The notes below the pieces were generated by a model, which saw only the letters and a program-made list of their open reading frames with translations, ran no database searches and had not been told where the DNA came from. From positions 1 to 64,000 of the forward strand of contig CANRFC010000005.1 in assembly GCA_947629795.1 (NCBI GenBank): a stretch of 64,000 bases of DNA. The letters run 5' to 3'. The number at the start of each line of letters is the position of its first letter. Positions within the stretch are counted from its first letter, which is position 1. Below are positions 45,408 to 54,578 of this stretch, piece after piece. Position numbers and translations under genes: made by a program. Origin of the DNA: an uncultured Oscillospiraceae bacterium (GTDB lineage: Bacteria > Bacillota > Clostridia > Oscillospirales > Oscillospiraceae).

Positions 45408-46541
45408 CTACGATGCTGCCGCGGCGCGGGCCTCGGTATCTGCGGCAAGGATGTCGTCCAGCGAGGGGGCCTGGACCGGACGGACGGCATTCATGGCCCT
45501 CTCCACCAGCCGGGGGATATCCATGAATCCAACCTCTCCTGTCAAGAACTTCCCCACTGCCACTTCGTTGGCGCCGTTGAGAACGGCGGTAGCAGTACCG
45601 CCGATGGCAGCCGCGCCCTTAGCCAAGGCCAGACAGGGGAAATTTTCCTCATCCGGGGCCCGGAAGGTCAGGTCCTTGCAACACAGCAGATCCAGCGGTG
45701 CCGCCGGACCCGGCGTCCGCTCCGGCCAGGTCAGGGCGTACTGGATAGGCAGGCGCATATCTGGCGTGCCCAATTGTGCCAGGATGGCATTATCACAGTA
45801 TTCCACCAGAGAGTGGATGATACTCTCCCGGTGGATGACCACAGAGATTTTTTCCAAGGGCAGCTCATAGAGCCGCATAGCCTCGATGACCTCCAGGCCC
45901 TTGTTCATCATGGTGGCGGAATCCACCGTGATCTTGGCCCCCATAGACCAATTGGGGTGCTTGAGGGCGTCAGAAACCGTCATGGCCTCCATCTCCGCCC
46001 GGGTCCGTCCAAAGAAAGGCCCGCCGGAGGCGGTGAGGATCAGCCGCTTGACCTCTCCCCTGTCCCGGCAGCCCTGAAGGCACTGGAAAATGGCGGAGTG
46101 CTCGGAGTCCACGGGAAGGAGCTGCGCGCCGTGGGCCTTGGCTGTGGCCATGACCAGCTCGCCGGCACAGACCAGGGTCTCCTTGTTGGCCAGGGCCACC
46201 CTTCGACCCAAGGTAAGCGCCGCCAAAGTGGGCCGAAGGCCCACCATGCCCATAACGGCGGTGAGGACCACGTCCGCCTCGGTCACGGCGGCCTCCAAAA
46301 GACCCTCCATCCCCGAGAGGACCCTTACTTCTGTGTCTGCCAGCTTGATCTTCAAGGTCTCTGCGGCAGCAAGGTCCATGCAGACGGCCAGCCGGGGCCG
46401 ATACCGGCGGCACTGGGCCTCCAGCAGTTCCACATTCCGGTTGGCGGTGAGGGCGGCCACTCCCCAGCCCAGGGAGGAGATGACCTCCAAAGACTGGCGG
46501 CCGATGGACCCGGTAGAGCCCAAAAGAGAAATGGTTTTCAT
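45408..46541 (-). CDS. dxr: 1-deoxy-D-xylulose 5-phosphate reductoisomerase
   Basis: NADPH-dependent second step of the MEP pathway, 377 residues. The NADPH loop is GSTGSIGRQSL at residues 8-18; substrate and metal ligands lie in PVDSEHSAIFQ (D149, E151 equivalents), TASGGPF and MNKGLEVIEA. It follows cdsA by four bases and precedes rseP. Confidence 0.96.
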   Translation of the reverse strand: MKTISLLGSTGSIGRQSLEVISSLGWGVAALTANRNVELLEAQCRRYRPRLAVCMDLAAAETLKIKLADTEVRVLSGMEGLLEAAVTEADVVLTAVMGMVGLRPTLAALTLGRRVALANKETLVCAGELVMATAKAHGAQLLPVDSEHSAIFQCLQGCRDRGEVKRLILTASGGPFFGRTRAEMEAMTVSDALKHPNWSMGAKITVDSATMMNKGLEVIEAMRLYELPLEKISVVIHRESIIHSLVEYCDNAILAQLGTPDMRLPIQYALTWPERTPGPAAPLDLLCCKDLTFRAPDEENFPCLALAKGAAAIGGTATAVLNGANEVAVGKFLTGEVGFMDIPRLVERAMNAVRPVQAPSLDDILAADTEARAAAAS

Positions 46542-46545
46542 GGGA

Positions 46546-47361
46546 TCACTTCACACAGGGAAGAATGGTAAGCATCAGCTCAATAAAGGGCGCGCAGAAG
46601 ATCACGCTGTCAAACCGATCCAGCACGCCGCCGTGACCGGGAAGGAGATCGCCGAAGTCCTTGATGCCGTACTCCCGTTTGAGGTAGGAGAAGGACAGGT
46701 CCCCCAACTGGGACAGGACGCTGCCGATCACGCCATAGATGGCCAACACCCAAAGCCGAACGCCCTCGGTGCCGAAAAGGGGCTTGGCAAGCACGCCATA
46801 GACAATGACCGAGACCGTGGCACCCAGCAGGCCGCCAACGGCCCCCTCCACCGTCTTTTTGGGAGAGAGCTCCGGAGCCAGCTTATGCTTTCCAAAGGCC
46901 ATCCCCGCAAAAAGGGCAAAGGCATCGGAGAGGAAGGCCACAACAAAAGGCAGAAGGATATAGAACCGCCACTGCTCCATCTGCCGGATGCGCAGGAAGG
47001 AGGAGAGGAAGAAGGGGATGAATACGCTGAGAAAGAACGCGCCCCCCATCTCCTCCAACCGGATCCGCTTGTGGCTGCCCATGGCGTCACAGAAGATGGC
47101 CAGCACATAGAGGAACAGCCCCAGCAGCGCGGGAAGGCTCCCGCCCCCGCCGGCCACCCAGAGGGGGATTATACCCGCCAGGATGATGGAATAGGCCGTG
47201 ATGCGGCTGTGCTTCAAGAAGCTGGTGGAACACAGGGCCTCATAGATGGCGATGGCGGAGAGCAAGGCCACCACAACGGTCAGGACCCAGTCCGGGGGGA
47301 GATAGATCAGCACCAGCAGGGCCGGAACGCCCACCACTGCCACCATGATCCGTTTGAACAA
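46546..47361 (-). CDS. cdsA: Phosphatidate cytidylyltransferase
   Basis: Makes CDP-diacylglycerol, the branch point for phosphatidylglycerol and related lipids. A 271-residue protein with about eight membrane helices. The family signature is seen as SYLKREYGIKDFGDLLPGHG followed by GVLDRFDS. The start is taken as TTG 47361: GGAGGG lies seven bases upstream and overlaps the uppS stop. An ATG at 47346 lacks a ribosome site. Confidence 0.93.
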   Translation of the reverse strand: MFKRIMVAVVGVPALLVLIYLPPDWVLTVVVALLSAIAIYEALCSTSFLKHSRITAYSIILAGIIPLWVAGGGGSLPALLGLFLYVLAIFCDAMGSHKRIRLEEMGGAFFLSVFIPFFLSSFLRIRQMEQWRFYILLPFVVAFLSDAFALFAGMAFGKHKLAPELSPKKTVEGAVGGLLGATVSVIVYGVLAKPLFGTEGVRLWVLAIYGVIGSVLSQLGDLSFSYLKREYGIKDFGDLLPGHGGVLDRFDSVIFCAPFIELMLTILPCVK

Positions 47362-47362
47362 T

Positions 47363-48103
47363 TCAGATCCCTCCAAACCGGCGCTGGCGGCCCTGATAGG
47401 CAGCCAGTGCCTTACGCAGATCTTCTTTGGTAAAATCAGGCCAGCTTACATCGGTGACATAGAACTCCGCATAGGCCGACTGCCACAGGAGAAAATTGGA
47501 GATCCTCTTCTCTCCGCCGGGACGGATGATGAGCTCCGGGTCGGGGATCCCCCCCGACCAGAGATAGCCGGAAAAGCGCTCCTCGTCCAGATCCTCCGGC
47601 TTGGCGGCCCCCATGGCACACGCCGCGGCAAAGGTCCTGGCCGCCCGGACGATCTCGTCCCGCCCTCCATAGTTCAGGCAGATATTCACCTGGCAGCCGT
47701 CAAACTTTGCGGAGTCCCGCTGTGTGCGCCGGGCCAGCTCCCGCAGCTCATCAGGCAAGGGCGCCATGTCGCCGAAAAAGACAAAGCGCACCTTTTCCTT
47801 CTCCATGTCCTCAATGGCCTCCAGGAGATACTTTTTCAGCAGCCCCATGATGGCCGAGACCTCCTCGGCAGGCCGCTTCCAGTTCTCGGTGGAGAAGGCA
47901 TAGACCGTCAGATAGCGGATCCCGATATCCCGGCAGTAAGTGGCGATGGTGCGGAAGGTCTCGGCCCCCGCGGCATGGCCGGCGGTGCGGGGCAGGCCCC
48001 TGGCCTTGGCCCAGCGGCCGTTACCGTCCATGATGATGGCCACATGCTGAGGCAGCTGCCCGTAGTCCACCGCCGTCTCTTCCTTTTTTGCAAACAGAGG
48101 CAT
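47363..48103 (-). CDS. uppS: Undecaprenyl diphosphate synthase
   Basis: cis-Prenyltransferase of 246 residues that makes the C55 lipid carrier for wall polymers. The catalytic Asp lies in IIMDGNGRWAKARGLPR (near residue 25), with the later motifs YAFSTENWKRP and GGRDEIVRA. ATG 48103 follows GGGAGG. One base separates it from cdsA. A GC hairpin (about 48138-48155) lies in the gap to frr, with a poor T tail. Confidence 0.96.
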   Translation of the reverse strand: MPLFAKKEETAVDYGQLPQHVAIIMDGNGRWAKARGLPRTAGHAAGAETFRTIATYCRDIGIRYLTVYAFSTENWKRPAEEVSAIMGLLKKYLLEAIEDMEKEKVRFVFFGDMAPLPDELRELARRTQRDSAKFDGCQVNICLNYGGRDEIVRAARTFAAACAMGAAKPEDLDEERFSGYLWSGGIPDPELIIRPGGEKRISNFLLWQSAYAEFYVTDVSWPDFTKEDLRKALAAYQGRQRRFGGI

Positions 48104-48175
48104 CCCTTCACCTCCCGATTCTGACCGCAACAAATTCCCCGCCCCGAAAGGCGGGGAATCCGCGCAAAGCTCTCA

Positions 48176-48730
48176 TCAAAGCTCCATGAGCTCCTTTTCC
48201 TTCTTGGCGGCCATATCGTCAAGCTGCTTGCAGTACTTGTCGGTGATGTCCTGAAGCTCTTTCTCACAGTCCTTCCGGTCGTCCTCGGTCATCTCATTCT
48301 TCTTTTCGGCGGCCTTGAGCTTTTCCATGGCGTCCCGGCGGATGTTCCGCACTGCCACCTTGCCGTTCTCAGCGTACTTCTTCACCGTCTTGCCCAGCTC
48401 CTTGCGGCGCTCCTCGGTGAGCTGAGGGAAGATGAGTCGGATGACCTGTCCGTCATTCTGGGGATTGATGCCCAGGTCGGAGGTCTGGATGGCCTTCTCG
48501 ATGGCCTTCAGGAGGGTCTTGTCCCAGGGCTGGATCATCAGGCTCCGGGGGTCGGGTGAGGAGATGGTGGCCACCTGGTTGATAGGGGTGGCGGTGCCAT
48601 AGTAGTCCACCGAGATCTTGTCCAGGACGGCGGCGTTGGCCCGGCCCGCCCGGACTGAGGCAAAGTCTCCGGCCACCACGTCGATGGTCTTCTTCATTTT
48701 TGCGTCGTAATCCTTGTTGAACTCCAGCAT
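48176..48730 (-). CDS. frr: Ribosome recycling factor
   Basis: Splits post-termination ribosomes together with EF-G. 184 residues, the normal length. The N-terminal block ASVRAGRANAAVLDKI and the DPRSLMIQPWDK block are conserved. It follows pyrH by 14 bases, the classical order. Confidence 0.97.
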   Translation of the reverse strand: MLEFNKDYDAKMKKTIDVVAGDFASVRAGRANAAVLDKISVDYYGTATPINQVATISSPDPRSLMIQPWDKTLLKAIEKAIQTSDLGINPQNDGQVIRLIFPQLTEERRKELGKTVKKYAENGKVAVRNIRRDAMEKLKAAEKKNEMTEDDRKDCEKELQDITDKYCKQLDDMAAKKEKELMEL

Positions 48731-48744
48731 TTTCGCGTCCTCCC

Positions 48745-49461
48745 TTATTCTTGAATGACCGTGCCGATCTTCTCTCCCATCACCGCCCGGTAGATGTTCT
48801 CCGGGTCCTTCAGGGCAAAGAGGAGCACGGGAATGTGGTTATCCATGGAGAGACTGGCAGCCGTGGTGTCCATGACCTGGAGGTGCATAGCCAGGACCTG
48901 GTCATAGGAGATGGCGTCAAATTTCACAGCGGAGGGGTCCTTTTTTGGGTCGGCGGAGTAGACTCCGTCGATATTTTTGGCCAGCAGGATGACGTCGGCG
49001 CCGATCTCAGCGGCCCGAAGCACCGCCGCGGTGTCAGTGGAGAAGAAGGGATTGCCGGTGCCGCAGCCGAAAATGACCACTCTCCCCTTCTCCAAATGCC
49101 GGATGGCCCGGGAGCGGATGTAGGGCTCGGCAATGGCCCGCATCTCAATGGCAGTCTGGACCCGGACCTCCACCCCGTTCTGCTCCAGCACATCGGCCAC
49201 AGCCAGACAGTTCAGCGCGGTGGCCAGCATCCCCATGTGGTCGGCCCGGGTGCGTTCCATCCTGTCGCCCCCGTCCTTGACTCCGCGCCAGAAGTTGCCG
49301 CCGCCTACCACTACGCCCACCTGAACGCCGGCCTGGGCACACTTTTTGATGACCCGAGCCACCTGGTTGATAACATTGAAATCCAAGCCTCGCCCGGCCT
49401 CACCGGCCAGGGCCTCACCACTGATTTTCAAAAGGACCCGCTTATACTTCGCTTCGGACAT
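48745..49461 (-). CDS. pyrH: UMP kinase
   Basis: Hexameric bacterial UMP kinase of 238 residues: UMP + ATP to UDP + ADP. Motifs: [34 protein letters not shown] (regulatory GTP/UTP region) and [16 protein letters not shown]. It heads the run pyrH-frr-uppS-cdsA-dxr-rseP-ispG-polC. rpsB and tsf, which usually precede pyrH, are not here. I could not define a convincing promoter in the AT-rich 80 bases upstream. Confidence 0.96.
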   Translation of the reverse strand: MSEAKYKRVLLKISGEALAGEAGRGLDFNVINQVARVIKKCAQAGVQVGVVVGGGNFWRGVKDGGDRMERTRADHMGMLATALNCLAVADVLEQNGVEVRVQTAIEMRAIAEPYIRSRAIRHLEKGRVVIFGCGTGNPFFSTDTAAVLRAAEIGADVILLAKNIDGVYSADPKKDPSAVKFDAISYDQVLAMHLQVMDTTAASLSMDNHIPVLLFALKDPENIYRAVMGEKIGTVIQE

Positions 49462-49573
49462 AGGACCACTCCTTTTTCCAAGTCGAACGTACTGTGTCTA
49501 TTTTAATATAGATTTCCATTTTTGCATAGAGGGCAAAACAAAGTTTTTGAAAAATTCACAAAGGCTTTTGTCC

Positions 49574-49605
49574 AAAACAAAAAGGGGACGCACCAGCGTC
49601 CCCTT
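49574..49605 (-). terminator. Terminator of the zinc-ribbon protein gene
   Basis: 10-bp stem (49582-49591 with 49596-49605, loop of 4) followed on the minus strand by TTTTTGTTTT. Confidence 0.75.
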
Positions 49606-49619
49606 CCTGTTCCTGAAAA

Positions 49620-49904
49620 TTACTGCTGCTGCTCCTCGCGCATCTTGGCGAAGCACTCGCTGCAATACACGGGGCGGTCGGACTTGGGCTCAAAGGGCAC
49701 CTTGGCCTCGCCGCCGCAACGGGCGCACACGGCAGTAAAGTACTCCCGGGGACCGCGAGCGGCGGCCTTGCGGGCGTCGCGGCAGGCCTTGCAGCGCTGG
49801 GGCTCGTTCTGGAAGCCGCGCTCGGCGTAGAACTCCTGCTCACCGGCGGTGAACACGAACTCCTGGCCACATTCCTTGCACACCAGTGTCTTGTCTTCGT
49901 ACAT
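49620..49904 (-). CDS. Double zinc-ribbon protein
   Basis: A 94-residue protein with four CxxC pairs: CKEC and CKAC form the first ribbon (zf-trcl / PF13451-like), CARC and CSEC the second, with the common block GGEAKVPFEPKSDRPVYC. Such small proteins are widespread in Clostridia; a nucleic-acid or ribosome role has been suggested but is unproven. ATG 49904 follows AGAGGG by seven bases. It lies 77 bases downstream of sigH and may share its transcript. Confidence 0.82.
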   Translation of the reverse strand: MYEDKTLVCKECGQEFVFTAGEQEFYAERGFQNEPQRCKACRDARKAAARGPREYFTAVCARCGGEAKVPFEPKSDRPVYCSECFAKMREEQQQ

Positions 49905-49981
49905 GATTTTACCCTCTCTTTGACTCGTTTGGCCCAGGTCCGGATACATTCCGATTTGTGCTGGGACAGTGTAATATGCGC

Positions 49982-50614
49982 TCAGCTTACGCTGAGATCG
50001 CCGGAAGTGATGTAGGGCGCCGCCTTCCGCCTGATCCGCTGGACGGCATTGTCCACGGACTTGGGGGGCTTGCCCACCCTGGACGCGATCTCGCCGCAGG
50101 AAAGGCCCTCCAGATAGAGCTCCAGGACCTTCCACTCCAGCCGTGACAGCTTGGAGCGCAACGCCTCGATCCGGCGGTACCGCTCCTCCCTGTCTATGAT
50201 CACATCCTCCGGATTCTCCACACGCGGCGGCCCCTGGGGATCTGCATAGGGGCCGCACTCCCCGTCAAAGGGGGCGTCGCCAAGAGAGACTGAGGTATTT
50301 AAAGGCGTATGTTTATCCCGCGCCGCCGACTTCATAGCGGAACGGAGGCGATTGCGGATGCATACCTCTGCGTAGGTCCGAAAGCTCACACCCTTGCCGG
50401 CGTCAAAGCCCCGGACTGCGGAGAGCAGACCGATCATTCCCTCCTGGATCAGGTCCTCACTGTCGCCGCCAGCCAGGAAAAAGGGGCGGGCACAGGCCCG
50501 TACCAGCCTGGTATAGCGGACCACCAAAAGGCTCTCTGCCTCCCGGTCTCCCGAAAGCGCTTGGGCACACAAGGTCTCGTCCGAAGGGCTCTCGCCAGGG
50601 GAAAAATTGTCCAT
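49982..50614 (-). CDS. sigH: RNA polymerase sigma factor SigH-like
   Basis: Sigma-70 family factor of 210 residues, best matched to Spo0H (sigma-H), which starts sporulation and stationary-phase programmes. Region 2.1-2.4: EDLIQEGMIGLLSAVRGFD and FRTYAEVCIRNRLRSA; region 4: LSRLEWKVLELYLEGLSCGEIA and KPPKSVDNAVQRIRRK, whose KSVDNA block is typical of sigma-H. It carries a Gly/Asp/Pro-rich insert between regions 2 and 4. It has its own strong promoter. Confidence 0.88.
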   Translation of the reverse strand: MDNFSPGESPSDETLCAQALSGDREAESLLVVRYTRLVRACARPFFLAGGDSEDLIQEGMIGLLSAVRGFDAGKGVSFRTYAEVCIRNRLRSAMKSAARDKHTPLNTSVSLGDAPFDGECGPYADPQGPPRVENPEDVIIDREERYRRIEALRSKLSRLEWKVLELYLEGLSCGEIASRVGKPPKSVDNAVQRIRRKAAPYITSGDLSVS

Positions 50615-50631
50615 TCCGAATCTCCTTCGTT

Positions 50632-50661
50632 ATTATACGCAGAAAAGGCAGGATTTGTCAA
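50632..50661 (-). promoter_or_regulatory. Promoter of sigH
   Basis: On the minus strand: TTGACA (50661-50656), an 18-base spacer and TATAAT (50637-50632). Both boxes are consensus. The predicted start of transcription is only about 10 bases upstream of the ATG's ribosome site. Confidence 0.75.
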
Positions 50662-50699
50662 GGTGATTTTATGCAGTTTTTCTTGAATCACGCAATTTT

Positions 50700-52052
50700 T
50701 CACATCATTTTTATGATGTTCGCCAATTTTTCCGCCTGGGCCTGGGCGATGGCCTGCTCCTTGGCCTCCACCATGACGCGAAGGAGAGGCTCGGTGCCGG
50801 AGGGACGGACCAGGACCCGGCCGGTCTGTCCCAGCTCGTCTTCCACCTGGGCAATGGCGCTTTGGAGGCCGGCATCGGCCATGATGGCCTCCTTCTTCTC
50901 CTTACTTTTTACCGTCACATTGATGAGGATTTGGGGATAACGGGGACAAACCGCAACCATTTCGGAGAGTTTTGTCCCCCTGCGATGGACCACGCTGAGG
51001 AGCTGGAGGGCGGTGAGCTCGCCGTCTCCGGTGGTGGCGAAGTGCCGGAAAATGGTGTGCCCGGACTGCTCTCCGCCCAAAACATAGCCGTTTTTCACCA
51101 TCTCTTCCAGCACATTCCGGTCTCCTACCGGGGTGATCTTGAGCTCTACCCCCCTATTTTCGCAGTACAGGCGGAGCCCCAAATTGGACATGACGGTGGC
51201 GACAATGGCATTTCCCGGCAGTCTCCCCTTCTCCATCAGGTCGGCGCCGCAGATGGCCAGCACCTGGTCGCCGTCCACCAGGGTGCCGGTGTCGTCCACT
51301 GCCAGGCAGCGGTCGGCGTCTCCGTCGAAGGCGATGCCCAGATCGTAGCCCCCGGCGGCGACCATCTTGGCCAGGGCATCAATGTGGGTGGAGCCGCAGT
51401 TGGCGTTGATGTTCACCCCGTCGGGGTCGGCGTTGATGATGTCGGTATGGAGCTTGGGAAAGCGGTCAAAAAGCTTCCCCGCCGTGGCCGAGGCGGCGCC
51501 GTTGGCACAGTCCACCAGGATGCGGAGCCCGGCCAGGTCGGTGTCCACGGTGGAGACCAGATGGTCAACGTAGTCGTCGGCCTGGGCGTCGTCGGCGTAG
51601 GTCACTTTTCCGATGTCCGCGCCCGTCTTCAAGGGAGATTTCTTGTTGAAGAGGATGATGTCCTCGATCTCGTTCTCCAGGGCGTCGGAGAGCTTGAACC
51701 CCTGGCCGTTGAAGATCTTGATGCCGTTGTGCTCAAAGGGGTTGTGGGAGGCCGAGATGACGATGCCGGCGTCGGCCCTGTTGGCCACCGTCAGGTAGGC
51801 CACGGCGGGGGTTGGGATGACCCCCAGGTGGAGCACGTCGGCCCCGGCGGAGCACAGTCCGGCAATAAGGGCCCCCTCCAGCAGATCGGAGGAGATGCGG
51901 GTATCCTTGCCGATGGTGAACAGAGGCTTCTTTTTTCCGCTGTCCTTTGCCAGGACCTGAGCGGCGGCGCAGCCTACGCTGAAGGCAAGCTCGGCATCCA
52001 GGTTTTCATTGACGATACCCCGGATCCCGTCGGTCCCAAAAAGTTTTCCCAT
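50700..52052 (-). CDS. glmM: Phosphoglucosamine mutase
   Basis: Converts glucosamine 6-phosphate to glucosamine 1-phosphate for UDP-GlcNAc and the cell wall. 450 residues. Motifs: FGTDGIRG (near residue 4), the phosphoserine loop ISASHNPFEHNGIK (near 100), metal-binding DGDADR (near 240) and sugar-phosphate loop RPSGTEPLLRVM. ATG 52052 follows AAGGGAG; a longer frame to 52142 runs into ruvB. It is the last gene of the ruv operon, 14 bases after ruvB. Confidence 0.96.
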   Translation of the reverse strand: MGKLFGTDGIRGIVNENLDAELAFSVGCAAAQVLAKDSGKKKPLFTIGKDTRISSDLLEGALIAGLCSAGADVLHLGVIPTPAVAYLTVANRADAGIVISASHNPFEHNGIKIFNGQGFKLSDALENEIEDIILFNKKSPLKTGADIGKVTYADDAQADDYVDHLVSTVDTDLAGLRILVDCANGAASATAGKLFDRFPKLHTDIINADPDGVNINANCGSTHIDALAKMVAAGGYDLGIAFDGDADRCLAVDDTGTLVDGDQVLAICGADLMEKGRLPGNAIVATVMSNLGLRLYCENRGVELKITPVGDRNVLEEMVKNGYVLGGEQSGHTIFRHFATTGDGELTALQLLSVVHRRGTKLSEMVAVCPRYPQILINVTVKSKEKKEAIMADAGLQSAIAQVEDELGQTGRVLVRPSGTEPLLRVMVEAKEQAIAQAQAEKLANIIKMM

Positions 52053-52066
52053 AAAAGCACGCTCCC

Positions 52067-53119
52067 TTAAAATGTGATCTGCTCCATACCGGAGCCGATA
52101 AAGGCGATCCCCAGATGCTCGTAGGCCTTTCTGGTCACGCACCGACCCCGGGGGGTCCTGGTGAGAAAGCCGAGCTGCATCAGATAGGGCTCGTAGACGT
52201 CCTCCAAGGTCACCGCTTCCTCGTTGATGGTGGCGGCCAGGGTCTCCAGGCCCACAGGGCCGCCCTGGTAGTTCTCGATGATGCTGTGGAGCATCCGGCG
52301 GTCGATGGCGTCCAGTCCCAGATGGTCCACCTCCAGGGCGGAGAGGGCCTGGTCGGCCACGCCGCGGGTGATGACGCCCCCGGCCTTCACCTGGGCAAAA
52401 TCCCGCACCCGGCGGAGCATCCGGTTGGCGATCCGGGGGGTGCCCCGGCTCCGGCGGGCGATCTCCATGGCGCCCTCGTCCTCAATGGGCACCTCCAGGA
52501 TGCCCGCCGAACGCCTGACAATGAGGCTCAGCTCTTCCGGGGTGTAGAGCTCCAGCCGCAGGGTGACCCCGAACCGGTCCCGGAGAGGGGCAGAGAGCTG
52601 CCCCGCCCGGGTGGTGGCGCCGATGAGGGTGAAGTGGGGCAGGTCCAGGCGGATGGAGTTGGCCGAGGGACCCTTGCCGATGATGATGTCGATGGCGTAG
52701 TCCTCCATGGCGGGATAGAGGATCTCCTCCACCTGGCGGTTGAGACGGTGGATCTCATCCACAAAGAGAATGTCGTTCTCGTTGAGGTTGGTCAGCAGGG
52801 CAGCCAGATCTCCCGGCTTCTCGATGGCGGGGCCGGAGGTGATGCGGATATTGACCCCCATCTCGTTGGCGATGATGCCTGCCAGAGTGGTCTTGCCCAG
52901 GCCCGGGGGGCCGTGGAGGAGCACGTGGTCCAGGGGCTCATTGCGCATCTTGGCCGCCTGGATGAAGACCTCCAGGTTTCCCTTGGCCTTGGCCTGGCCG
53001 ATGTACTCAGTGAGCGTTTTTGGCCGCAGAGAGCCCTCGTTCTCATCGTCCCTGGTGAGGGTGGTGGCCACCAGGGGCTCTTCGGTCTCAAAGCCGGCGT
53101 CGGAAAAGTCGATGCTCAT
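52067..53119 (-). CDS. ruvB: Holliday junction branch-migration ATPase RuvB
   Basis: AAA+ motor of 350 residues that drives branch migration with RuvA. Walker [12 protein letters not shown] (near 70), Walker B FVDEIHRL, sensor [18 protein letters not shown] and the C-terminal winged helix. It is unusual in being separated from ruvA by two genes of unknown function; four bases lie between it and the Imm26-like gene. Confidence 0.97.
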   Translation of the reverse strand: MSIDFSDAGFETEEPLVATTLTRDDENEGSLRPKTLTEYIGQAKAKGNLEVFIQAAKMRNEPLDHVLLHGPPGLGKTTLAGIIANEMGVNIRITSGPAIEKPGDLAALLTNLNENDILFVDEIHRLNRQVEEILYPAMEDYAIDIIIGKGPSANSIRLDLPHFTLIGATTRAGQLSAPLRDRFGVTLRLELYTPEELSLIVRRSAGILEVPIEDEGAMEIARRSRGTPRIANRMLRRVRDFAQVKAGGVITRGVADQALSALEVDHLGLDAIDRRMLHSIIENYQGGPVGLETLAATINEEAVTLEDVYEPYLMQLGFLTRTPRGRCVTRKAYEHLGIAFIGSGMEQITF

Positions 53120-53123
53120 AGGT

Positions 53124-54245
53124 TCACTTCCTCACGATAGGTAACTGCTCAATATTCAATCCAAACTGGTCACAGATCGTCCGCAGGAATTCCCGGCAGG
53201 CAGGGCTTCGCAGGTCCTCCTCTGCCTCCCAGGCCGGGCTGTTGTTCCCGGCGGCGATGCAGGCTTCCCACACGCTCCGCCGGACAAAGACCCCGGCGGC
53301 GACTCCGTTGTTGCGCCAGCGGCTCATACAGCCGGGCAGCGGTTCGGTTCCTTCCAGCCGTTTGAAGATCCGGCCGCACTGGAACAGGGCCGTCTTTTTG
53401 CCCCAATCGGGGCCGCTGATGCTGCCGCCGTACAGGATGGGAAAGTCCAGCTCCCGGTCCTCCAGGGGCAAATGCCCTATAATCGGGGCACTGCTATAAT
53501 ATATCTCATCGTCCATGACAATGTCTGATGGCATGGCGGGCAGCTCCCGCAGCCGCTCCGGCGGCACGTCGGGGTTTTCGGTGATGAGGTGATAGACCTT
53601 CACCACCAGGGGCCGGCACATGAGGATATCCCAAAAGGGTTCTTTTTCCTTCCGCATCTTGTGGTAGTCCAACAGGATGCGGCCGTAGCCGTACTCCCTC
53701 CGGCCCACCTTGAACCGGAAGAAGTCTCCCTCCCGATACTTCACATGCCGGCGCTTGGCCCGGGCAAAGGCAGTCACTCCGGCCAGGTCCTCCGGCGTGG
53801 TCTCTTCCCTCCACCGCTCCAGCCAGGCGCCCAGGTCCTCCAAGGAGCTCACCGGCGGGGTCTTGTCCATGGCCGAGCTGTAATAGGTCTGATAGGTGTT
53901 CAGATTCCAGAGGCGGACCCCTCCGCCCGACCAGGTCAGGCGCATCCCTATGCTCTTGCGGGTACTCAGGGTGGCGGCGGACAGCTTTGCCGGCTTTCCC
54001 CGCTCCGTCCGGGGCAAAAGCAGAGTCCGGCCCTGGGCCGTCCTCTCCTGGTACTCGTCCTCCGTGAACCCGTGTGGGGAGATGTGGATGTGCTTTCGGA
54101 TCACGTCGCCGTCAAAGCAGGCCCAGCTCTCAAAGCCGGGGGTATTGGAGTCCTTCAGCCGTACCCATTCCCACCCCGGCTCCACCGGGGCCAGCCCGAG
54201 GGTCAAACGCTGTTCATTGGTGGGAGAAAACTCAGGTCCATCCAT
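53124..54245 (-). CDS. Hypothetical protein with Imm26-like domain, inside the ruv operon
   Basis: A 373-residue soluble protein. The central part, from [20 protein letters not shown] (near residue 170) to about 300, resembles the Imm26 domain (a fold named from predicted contact-toxin immunity proteins). The N-terminal 150 residues ([17 protein letters not shown]) and the C-terminus ([16 protein letters not shown]) are not recognised. ATG 54245 overlaps the DUF6054 stop (TGATG) and has GGAG eight bases upstream. No toxin gene is adjacent, so an immunity role is doubtful. A role linked to its ruv neighbours is open. Confidence 0.6.
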   Translation of the reverse strand: MDGPEFSPTNEQRLTLGLAPVEPGWEWVRLKDSNTPGFESWACFDGDVIRKHIHISPHGFTEDEYQERTAQGRTLLLPRTERGKPAKLSAATLSTRKSIGMRLTWSGGGVRLWNLNTYQTYYSSAMDKTPPVSSLEDLGAWLERWREETTPEDLAGVTAFARAKRRHVKYREGDFFRFKVGRREYGYGRILLDYHKMRKEKEPFWDILMCRPLVVKVYHLITENPDVPPERLRELPAMPSDIVMDDEIYYSSAPIIGHLPLEDRELDFPILYGGSISGPDWGKKTALFQCGRIFKRLEGTEPLPGCMSRWRNNGVAAGVFVRRSVWEACIAAGNNSPAWEAEEDLRSPACREFLRTICDQFGLNIEQLPIVRK

Positions 54246-54577
54246 CACAGAGTCTCCACGATCTCGGCCAGCTTATCCAGAAAGGCCTCCTCGCCCCAGG
54301 TGTTGAGCTTGAAGAAGACGGCCTGACTGCCCCCGGAGGTGATGGCCGAGAGGAACAGATCCTCCCCCTTCCCCACCAGGGTCACATTAAGGCTCACCCG
54401 GTTGCCGCCGGCATAGCTGTACCGCTCGTAGACCCGCACAGCGCAGCGCAGCTCCCCGGCGGTCCAGTCGCTGCCGTCTTCGTAGGAGGCAGAGACGCTG
54501 CCCGAGATGATGCCGTCATGGACCCTGGCCAGAACGGTGTCAAAGTCCCGCCGCAGATGCTTTTCATACTTTGCCAT
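54245..54577 (-). CDS. DUF6054 family protein, inside the ruv operon
   Basis: A 110-residue cytoplasmic protein that I recognise as DUF6054-like: it starts MAKYEKHLRRDFDTVLARVH and contains ISGSVSASYEDGSD, RCAVRVYERYSYAGGNRVSL and the end SQAVFFKLNTWGEEAFLDKL. The shape suggests a small alpha/beta domain; no catalytic motif is seen. It lies one base after ruvA and overlaps the next gene by one base, so it is co-expressed with the resolvasome genes. Confidence 0.72.
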   Translation of the reverse strand: MAKYEKHLRRDFDTVLARVHDGIISGSVSASYEDGSDWTAGELRCAVRVYERYSYAGGNRVSLNVTLVGKGEDLFLSAITSGGSQAVFFKLNTWGEEAFLDKLAEIVETL

Positions 54578-54578
54578 A

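Noticed and set aside
53124..54577. Toxin-immunity module in the ruv operon
   Set aside because: No polymorphic toxin, secretion gene or further immunity gene is adjacent; an Imm26-like fold alone does not make a toxin system.
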